A DNA stretch of 19,413 nt, taken from the NCBI GenBank assembly GCA_002701555.1, contig NZVS01000037.1, positions 1-19,413 of the forward strand, given 5' to 3'. Source of the DNA: Alphaproteobacteria bacterium. GTDB taxonomy: Bacteria > Pseudomonadota > Alphaproteobacteria > Micavibrionales > Micavibrionaceae. The notes beneath the pieces are model-generated. The model did no database searches, was not told where the DNA came from, and saw only the letters and a program-made list of their open reading frames with translations. Made by a program: the position numbers and the translations under genes. Positions 13,338 to 19,413 of the stretch are shown here, piece after piece; position 1 is the stretch's first letter, and every line of letters begins with the position of its first letter.

Positions 13338-14159
13338 ATGACAGAGCATAAATCCCTGAAAGATCTTTTGACGCCACCTGATATGCCGGAGACGGAACGA
13401 AGTAGCTTCGGTGTCAAAAGAATACGAAATTACTTTTTAGCCGGTGTTCTGGTCACAGCCCCAATTGCTATAACTATTTATCTGACACTATCTTTTTTAA
13501 ATTTTATAGATAGCCGTGTCCGCAAACTATTACCATTTGATAATCTGGATGCAACTCAACAGGCTTATGCTGTTCCCGGGCTTGGTATTTTAATTGCAAT
13601 TCTCTTTTTTATTCTGGTTGGTTGGTTCGCTCGTAACTATCTTGGACAGCTACTCATTCGTTTTTCTGAATATATCTTCAGCCATATGCCGATTGTGCGC
13701 ACAATCTACAGCGCACTTAAACAAATATTTGAAACGGTTATGGCGACAAAGTCGCAGGCTTTCCGCGATGTGGTTATGATAGAATATCCAAGGAAGGGTG
13801 TTTATTCTCTTGGGTTCTTGACAGGTCAGACGAAAGGAGAGGTTCAACGCGTGACTGATAATGAGGTTGTGAACATATTTCTTCCGACCACACCTAACCC
13901 GACATCGGGATATCTTCTCTTCGTACCTAAAAAAGAAGTGCGTTTCATGGATATGACTGTGGAGGAGGGGATTAAGATGATTGTCTCCGCCGGTATTATT
14001 ACACCGGCTGACAAAGCGGCTAAATCTATTTCTCCATCTGATCAAAAATCCCTTCCTAAAAAATCAGATGCAAAAAAGCCTGTGGTGAAAACAAAAACCG
14101 CAAAAAAAGCGGTTAGCAAGAAATCTTCAACCTCTAAATTGAACAAGAAAAAAACTTAA
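13338..14159 (+). CDS. DUF502 family membrane protein
   Basis: The 273-aa product has two membrane segments, about residues 31-57 (YFLAGVLVTAPIAITIYLTL) and 78-103. These are followed by the conserved DUF502 block with IPIVRTIYSALKQIFE-like (here HMPIVRTIYSALKQ), FRDVVMIEYPRKGVYSLGF and the TPNPTSGYLLFVP motif. The last 40 residues or so are rich in lysine, serine and alanine and probably disordered. AAGAGATGG precedes the ATG. The family's function is not established. Its 3' end overlaps the convergent recG by 4 bp, so transcription of the two genes could interfere. Confidence 0.9.
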   Translation: MTEHKSLKDLLTPPDMPETERSSFGVKRIRNYFLAGVLVTAPIAITIYLTLSFLNFIDSRVRKLLPFDNLDATQQAYAVPGLGILIAILFFILVGWFARNYLGQLLIRFSEYIFSHMPIVRTIYSALKQIFETVMATKSQAFRDVVMIEYPRKGVYSLGFLTGQTKGEVQRVTDNEVVNIFLPTTPNPTSGYLLFVPKKEVRFMDMTVEEGIKMIVSAGIITPADKAAKSISPSDQKSLPKKSDAKKPVVKTKTAKKAVSKKSSTSKLNKKKT

Positions 14160-16240
14160 CCAGATTTCAGATAGTTAATCGCCTGGTCGGCCTCGAAGAG
14201 GTAGAGCAGCGTTCTTAATTCCTTGCCGCGCTGGGAGGTTAAGTTTGTGTCCTTTTCTAAAATAAGTTTTGCATCGTCTCGGGCTATGGCCAGAAAGTTG
14301 CCGTGGTCTTCAAGCCGGGCGATTTTAAATTCAGGCAGGCCACTTTGTTTTGTGCCGAGTATGTCCCCGCTGCCCCGCAGCTCCATATCTTTTTCCGCGA
14401 TTAAGAATCCGTCCTCTGTGTCGCGCATTATAGAAAGGCGCTCTTTAGCGGTCGATGTAACAGGTGTTTTATACATCAGAAAACAATAGGATTTATCGCC
14501 ACCGCGCCCCACACGTCCACGAAGCTGATGGAGTTGCGCCAATCCGAAACGGTGGGCTTCTTCTATGACCATCACGGTTGCCTCAGGCACATTAACCCCA
14601 ACTTCAATGACCGTTGTTGCAACTAGAACATCGAGGCGGCCTTCTGAGAAATCACTCATTACGCGGTCTTTATCCTCACCTCTCATGCGTCCATGGATTA
14701 ACCCCACGCGTTCACCAAAAAAAGATTGCAGGATCTGGTATCTCTCTTCCGCGGCAGTAAGATCCAGCTTTTCTGATTCCTCGACCAAAGGGCAGACCCA
14801 GTAAACGCGCGCGCCTTTATCAATCTGGCGTTTCAGACCGGCAATCATGTCATGTGCTTTTTCCTGAGGTATTAACCTTGTATCTACAGGTTTTCGTCCA
14901 GGCGGTTTTTCCATGATGCGAGATACGTCCATGTCGCCATAGGCGGTAAGTGCGAGTGTGCGTGGTATCGGCGTTGCTGTCATGACTAACACATCAGTAC
15001 CTTTCCCCTTTTCAGAAAGAGTGATGCGCTGGTGAACGCCAAAGCGGTGTTGTTCATCAATTACAGCCAGTCCAAGATCATCAAAAATAACCTTTTCTTG
15101 GAATAGTGCATGGGTGCCGATTATGATTTTAGCACTGCCTGAGCTTATCTTTTGATAGGCTTCCTTCTTCTCCTTAGCGCTCATTCGTCCCGTCAATAGC
15201 AGGATATCAAGCCCCATTACCTGAAAAAGAGGCTCTAATGTTTCAAAATGCTGCCGTGCCAATATTTCAGTGGGTGCCATGAATGCACCCTGTGTTCCGC
15301 TGTCGACTGCGTTCATCAGGGCAAGCGCGGCGACAACAGTCTTTCCGCTTCCGACATCTCCCTGAATAAGACGCATCATTTTAGCGCTCGCACGCATATC
15401 TTGATCAATTTCTGACAGGACATCTTCCTGCGAATTTGTCAGTTGAAAAGGCAAGGCAGATTCCAGTTTTTGTCGGTAGGGGCCAACAACATTAAAGGCG
15501 CGGCCATGTTTTTCGCGTTGCTGCCGACGCGCCAGTGCAAGCGTAAGCTGGTTAGCCAGAAATTCGTCATATGCCAATCTTGTTCTTTGTGGAGAGACTG
15601 GCTCCAGATCCTCTCCGTTTTGTGGGGCGTGAAGTTTTTTCAAGGATGAAAGCCAGCTGTCCCAGCCGTATTTTTTCAGCATTGAATTATCCAGCCATTC
15701 GGGCAGGTCCGGCGCCATTTCCATTGCGGCGGCCATCGCCTTCGTGACCGCTTTATTTGTGACCCCATGAGTAAGAGGATAGACTGGTTCGGCAGGTAAT
15801 ATCTCATCAGTTTTGTTTCCATCCGCAATATAGTCCGGATGAACCATCTGTAGATTTCCCTGATAACTTTCAAGTTTTCCACTGACTTTGACTACCTTAC
15901 CGACTGGAAGTGTTTTTTCAATCCAGCTTTTATGCGGATTAAAAAAAACAAGCGTCATGCGCCCGGTATCATCAGAAACAGTAACCCTGTAAGGAATAGA
16001 GCGTCTTGGGGAGGGGGTGTGTGATTTAACTTTTACTTTTAAAGTGGCAACGCGTCCCGCCTCGGCATTACCAATGTTTGGAGAGTAGGAGCGGTCAATG
16101 AGTTCTATTGGCACATGCCAAAGAAGATCTAAAATTTTCCCGCCGCCTGTCAAACGCTCGAAATGTTTTTCACTTCGCGGTCCTATGCCCGGCAGTATGT
16201 TAAGAGAGCGGTATAAAGCATCAAGTATAAAGGGGCGCAT
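14156..16240 (-). CDS. recG: ATP-dependent DNA helicase RecG
   Basis: RecG is a superfamily 2 double-stranded DNA translocase that remodels stalled replication forks and branched intermediates. The N-terminal wedge/OB region is at about residues 50-150 (ATLKVKVKSHTPSPRRSI onward). Helicase motif I is GDVGSGKT with K300, motif II is DEQH at 395-398 (VIDEQHRFG), and motif VI is QLRGRVGRGG at 572-581. The C-terminal TRG region is present. The length of 694 aa is normal. I prefer ATG 16240, with TAGG at suitable distance; an in-frame GTG at 16246 would add two residues. It is divergent from sdhE with about 60 bp between, and convergent with DUF502. Confidence 0.96.
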   Translation of the reverse strand: MRPFILDALYRSLNILPGIGPRSEKHFERLTGGGKILDLLWHVPIELIDRSYSPNIGNAEAGRVATLKVKVKSHTPSPRRSIPYRVTVSDDTGRMTLVFFNPHKSWIEKTLPVGKVVKVSGKLESYQGNLQMVHPDYIADGNKTDEILPAEPVYPLTHGVTNKAVTKAMAAAMEMAPDLPEWLDNSMLKKYGWDSWLSSLKKLHAPQNGEDLEPVSPQRTRLAYDEFLANQLTLALARRQQREKHGRAFNVVGPYRQKLESALPFQLTNSQEDVLSEIDQDMRASAKMMRLIQGDVGSGKTVVAALALMNAVDSGTQGAFMAPTEILARQHFETLEPLFQVMGLDILLLTGRMSAKEKKEAYQKISSGSAKIIIGTHALFQEKVIFDDLGLAVIDEQHRFGVHQRITLSEKGKGTDVLVMTATPIPRTLALTAYGDMDVSRIMEKPPGRKPVDTRLIPQEKAHDMIAGLKRQIDKGARVYWVCPLVEESEKLDLTAAEERYQILQSFFGERVGLIHGRMRGEDKDRVMSDFSEGRLDVLVATTVIEVGVNVPEATVMVIEEAHRFGLAQLHQLRGRVGRGGDKSYCFLMYKTPVTSTAKERLSIMRDTEDGFLIAEKDMELRGSGDILGTKQSGLPEFKIARLEDHGNFLAIARDDAKLILEKDTNLTSQRGKELRTLLYLFEADQAINYLKSG

Positions 16241-16299
16241 ACCCACTAACCTAAAATGTTTTCCTTGCGGAGGGTAGTCTTTTTTGCAAGATAGTTTTC

Positions 16300-16569
16300 A
16301 TGGATAACGATCAGGATTTAGATGTTATAAGAAAGCGCCTTATCTACCGTGCCTGGCACAGAGGCACGAGGGAAATGGATATGCTGATAGGTAACTTTGC
16401 AAAAAGTTATGTGCCACATTTCAATACCAATGAACTCTCGGAATTTGAAAATATTTTAAACATACCTGATCAGGATTTATATGATTGGTATTCTGGACGT
16501 AAACAAATACCTGAAAATCAGTCAGGTCATGTGATGAAGAAGTTTTTAAAACATCGCTTTTCAGCCTGA
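16300..16569 (+). CDS. sdhE: FAD assembly factor SdhE (succinate dehydrogenase)
   Basis: This 89-aa protein promotes covalent attachment of FAD to the flavoprotein subunit of succinate dehydrogenase. The diagnostic RGxxE motif is intact (R21-G-T-R-E25, HRGTREMD), followed by the five-helix pattern with FENILNIPDQDLYDWYSG. It is cytosolic. It starts about 60 bp from the recG start on the opposite strand and ends 23 bp before mfd, so it may be co-transcribed with mfd. The recG-sdhE-mfd layout is frequent in alphaproteobacteria. No strong Shine-Dalgarno is seen. Confidence 0.94.
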   Translation: MDNDQDLDVIRKRLIYRAWHRGTREMDMLIGNFAKSYVPHFNTNELSEFENILNIPDQDLYDWYSGRKQIPENQSGHVMKKFLKHRFSA

Positions 16570-16592
16570 ACAATATATGTTTTAAAACTGAC

Positions 16593-19413
16593 ATGGAAAC
16601 TATTACCGCATCACAGCCCTCTGAGGCATCTCCATCCTTGCCCGTAATTTACGGTGCTCCCGAGGGGCAGGATGCACGCATCTTGGCTGACAAAGCCCGA
16701 AAGTTAATGCCTCAGGATAAGGTGCTAGTGCATATAGCTTTGGATGATACGCGAATATCTGTTTTAAAAGAGTGCCTCTCTTTTTTTGCAACTGATGTCG
16801 AGGTGCTTTCACTACCTGCCTGGGATTGTCTTCCCTATGACAGAGTTTCACCGAATAGTGAAATTGTGGCCGAGCGCGCCTCTGTTCTTTGTGAACTGTT
16901 GCGTTGGAGTCGTGAAAAAGTAAGGCGCCCTAAAATCCTATTACTTACTGTTAACGCAGCTTTACAGAAAGTGACGCCCCGATCAGCTTTGGCTGATGCC
17001 GGTTTTTCAGTGAGTAAAGGTGGGCGCTTAAAGCAAGATGAATTGTTTTCGTATCTCTCATCAAACGGATATATCCGCACAGAAACAGTCCGGGAGCCAG
17101 GCGAATTTGCAGTCCGTGGGGGCATAATAGATTTGTTTCCTGCTGGACACGAACAACCTGTGAGGCTGGACTTGTTTGGGGATGAAATCGAGTCCATCAA
17201 GCATTTTGATCCCATGGATCAGCGTAGCCAAAACAGTATTGATCATTTTTCACTCACGCCTGCCACTGAATTTTTCCTGAATGATAAAACTGTTTCGCGT
17301 TTTCGCTCGGAATATCGGGAATTTTTTGGAACTGTGGGTGGTGCTGACCCTCTATATGCCGCAGTCAGTGAGCATCGCCGTTACAACGGTATGGATCACT
17401 GGATGCCTCTGTTTTTTGAGGAGATGCAGACTGTTTTCGATTATCTTGACGGTTACGAGCTAACACAAGACCATCATAGTCTCCAGGCGCAATACGAGCG
17501 CATTGATCAGATTAAGGATTTTTACCTGACACGTAAAAATCTTGATGAGGCCAACAAAGGAAAATCGGCTAAGGATATTGCGGGAAAAGGGCTTGTCTAT
17601 CACCCTTTGCCGCCTGAATGTTTATATATCACTGAAACTTTGCTAGATGGTGAAATCCTCTCACCATTCAAATCCCCTGAAGGTGGTAAAGATAGTGAGA
17701 ACGCGACAAAAGCCAAAAACTTTATAGAAGAGCGTTCAAACCCTGAAATGGATTTACTGAAATCTCTGGCTGAATATATATCGCATCTCAGAAGCAATAA
17801 TCTTAAGGTTTTCATATCGGCTTATAGTGAAGGGTCACGTGGAAGACTGCGCGCGATGATGGAGCAATCCGGTTTTGCAAATTTGAAAGACTGTAAGAAT
17901 ATTAAAGACTGCAAAGCACTTTCCACACGTGAGACCGGACTTATAATTTTAGGTCTTGAAAACGGCTTCGTCGCACATGATATAGCCGTTATATCAGAGC
18001 AAGATATACTTGGTGACAGACTGACCCGCACAACCAAAACCCGAAAGAGAAAAAGCGATAATTTCGTTCGTGAGGTTTCATCCCTGCAGGAAGGGGATCT
18101 TGTCATCCATTCCGAGCATGGGCTGGGGCGTTTTACGGGGCTGGAAACGCTGGAAGCAGCTGGCTTAAAACATGATTGCGCCAAGCTTGTTTATGAGGGG
18201 GGTGACAAGCTTTTTGTACCTATTGAAAATATTGAAGTTCTATCAAAATACGGCTCCGATGACGAGGCAGTGTCGCTCGATAAGCTGGGCGGGGCAGGGT
18301 GGCAGTCACGTAAAGCCAGGGTTAAAAAAGATCTTCTGAGAATAGCAGAGCATTTGATGAAGATAGCAGCAGCCCGTGAGCTGAAAAAAGGTGAGTCTCT
18401 TTCAGTTGATAATGAAATCTATAACCGTTTTGCCGCAACTTTTCCGTACGCGGAAACGGATGATCAGAACAAAGCCATCGCAGATGTTGTTGAAGATATG
18501 GCAAGCGGCCGTCCAATGGACAGGTTGGTATGTGGTGATGTTGGTTTCGGGAAAACGGAAGTCGCGCTTCGCGCAGCATATGTTGCCGCGATGGATGGTG
18601 CGCAAGTCGCGCTTATTGCTCCGACCACACTTCTGGTGCGTCAGCATTATATGAATTTTGTTGAAAGATTCAAAAATACCGGCCTTAAAATCGCCCAGCT
18701 TTCACGATTTGTAACACCTCGCGCAGCCAAAGCGACGAGAGATGCAATGGCAAAGGGTGAGGTTAATATAGTAATAGGTACACACGCATTATTGGCCAAG
18801 GATGTTAAATTTGACCATTTAGGCTTGATGATCATTGATGAAGAGCAGAGATTTGGTGTCAAACAAAAAGAACGCCTTAAAGAGTTGCGCGAAAATGTTC
18901 ATATTCTGACGCTCACCGCAACACCTATACCAAGGACACTTCAAATGTCGCTGACAGGTGTAAAAGATATGAGCATTATTGCAACACCACCCGTAGACAG
19001 AATGGCAATTCGCACCTTTGTCTTGCCCTTCGACCCAATGGTTATCAGAGAAGCCATATTAAGAGAGCACTACCGCGGTGGTCAGAGCTTTTATGTATGC
19101 CCACGTATTAAGGATCTCGAGCAGGTTGAAGAGACCTTGAGGGAGCTTGTGCCAGAGGTATCCATTGTGGTTGCGCATGGGCAGATGAGCTCTACAGAGC
19201 TTGAAGATAAAATGAATGCCTTTGTCGATAAGGAATATGATGTTCTAATCGCAACAAATATAATTGAGTCGGGGCTGGATATTCCAACCGCAAACACAAT
19301 GATTGTTCACCGTGCTGAGATGTTCGGACTGGCGCAGCTTTATCAAATTCGGGGACGCATAGGGCGTTCGAAGGTGAGGGCTTATGCCTATCTAACATAC
19401 GAGCCTAACAAAA
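16593..19413 (+). CDS. mfd: Transcription-repair coupling factor Mfd, 3' end outside window
   Basis: Mfd displaces RNA polymerase stalled at lesions and recruits the UvrA-based excision machinery. The open frame runs from ATG 16593 to the window edge without interruption (940 full codons of roughly 1150-1170). The N-terminal UvrB-like module is seen with YDRVSPNSEIVAERA and GEFAVRGGIIDLFPAG. The polymerase-interacting domain begins near residue 497 (VIHSEHGLGRF, H506-F513). The translocase has Walker A GDVGFGKTE (648-656), DEEQ (749-752), TATPIPRTL, and motif VI QIRGRIGR (918-925). The C-terminal autoinhibitory domain is missing only because the window stops. The start has a weak ribosome binding site. 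Confidence 0.96.
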   Translation, partial: METITASQPSEASPSLPVIYGAPEGQDARILADKARKLMPQDKVLVHIALDDTRISVLKECLSFFATDVEVLSLPAWDCLPYDRVSPNSEIVAERASVLCELLRWSREKVRRPKILLLTVNAALQKVTPRSALADAGFSVSKGGRLKQDELFSYLSSNGYIRTETVREPGEFAVRGGIIDLFPAGHEQPVRLDLFGDEIESIKHFDPMDQRSQNSIDHFSLTPATEFFLNDKTVSRFRSEYREFFGTVGGADPLYAAVSEHRRYNGMDHWMPLFFEEMQTVFDYLDGYELTQDHHSLQAQYERIDQIKDFYLTRKNLDEANKGKSAKDIAGKGLVYHPLPPECLYITETLLDGEILSPFKSPEGGKDSENATKAKNFIEERSNPEMDLLKSLAEYISHLRSNNLKVFISAYSEGSRGRLRAMMEQSGFANLKDCKNIKDCKALSTRETGLIILGLENGFVAHDIAVISEQDILGDRLTRTTKTRKRKSDNFVREVSSLQEGDLVIHSEHGLGRFTGLETLEAAGLKHDCAKLVYEGGDKLFVPIENIEVLSKYGSDDEAVSLDKLGGAGWQSRKARVKKDLLRIAEHLMKIAAARELKKGESLSVDNEIYNRFAATFPYAETDDQNKAIADVVEDMASGRPMDRLVCGDVGFGKTEVALRAAYVAAMDGAQVALIAPTTLLVRQHYMNFVERFKNTGLKIAQLSRFVTPRAAKATRDAMAKGEVNIVIGTHALLAKDVKFDHLGLMIIDEEQRFGVKQKERLKELRENVHILTLTATPIPRTLQMSLTGVKDMSIIATPPVDRMAIRTFVLPFDPMVIREAILREHYRGGQSFYVCPRIKDLEQVEETLRELVPEVSIVVAHGQMSSTELEDKMNAFVDKEYDVLIATNIIESGLDIPTANTMIVHRAEMFGLAQLYQIRGRIGRSKVRAYAYLTYEPNK

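Noticed and set aside
17600..19398. Minus-strand ORFs across mfd
   Set aside because: mfd is continuously open with all motifs in order; the antisense frames have no recognisable domains.
1..19413. CRISPR array
   Set aside because: No regularly spaced direct repeats of 25-40 bp with unique spacers are seen, and no cas genes.

Overview
The window reads as an alphaproteobacterial chromosome of moderate to low GC carrying a small AT-rich integrated element at its left end. The phylum call rests on the protein families and on the order recG (-) / sdhE (+) / mfd (+), a common alphaproteobacterial arrangement. No genus can be named from the sequence alone.

Positions 1-72 are the 3' part of a tRNA-Lys gene (anticodon TTT); its first four bases lie outside the window. 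Positions 73-7293 form a genomic island of about 7.2 kb inserted at the 3' end of this tRNA. A perfect 19-bp copy of the tRNA end recurs at 7275-7293, and an integrase gene sits just inside the left boundary. Both inner ends also carry a pair of TGGTACAT repeats with identical 13-bp spacing. The cargo is: a tyrosine integrase; a small XRE-type regulator; a glutamine-rich lipoprotein; a DUF2806-like protein with a helical N-terminal region; two possible small membrane proteins on the minus strand; a zinc-ribbon DUF4145-like protein preceded by an overlapping 35-codon ORF; and a 511-aa protein with a PD-(D/E)XK nuclease-like signature. A repeat of 73-78 bp with two conserved hairpins lies upstream of both the DUF4145-like gene and the nuclease-like gene. 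This shared leader-like element is the most distinctive unexplained feature here. The island looks like accessory, possibly defence-related, cargo, but that role is inference.

From 7311 on, the content is ordinary chromosomal backbone. pepA and an ornithine cyclodeaminase gene are on the minus strand. A compact plus-strand run follows: a DUF2177 membrane protein, a stand-alone NIF3 insert-like protein and msrA, the last two overlapping by 4 nt. It converges on an NhaP-type cation/proton antiporter gene. A DUF502 membrane protein gene is divergent from the antiporter and overlaps the 3' end of recG. sdhE and the first about 940 codons of mfd close the window; mfd runs off the right edge.

The backbone genes cover peptide and amino-acid turnover, protein oxidation repair, ion homeostasis and DNA repair (RecG for stalled forks, Mfd for stalled RNA polymerase). 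They show no obvious functional link to the island, which appears to use only the tRNA gene as a landing site.
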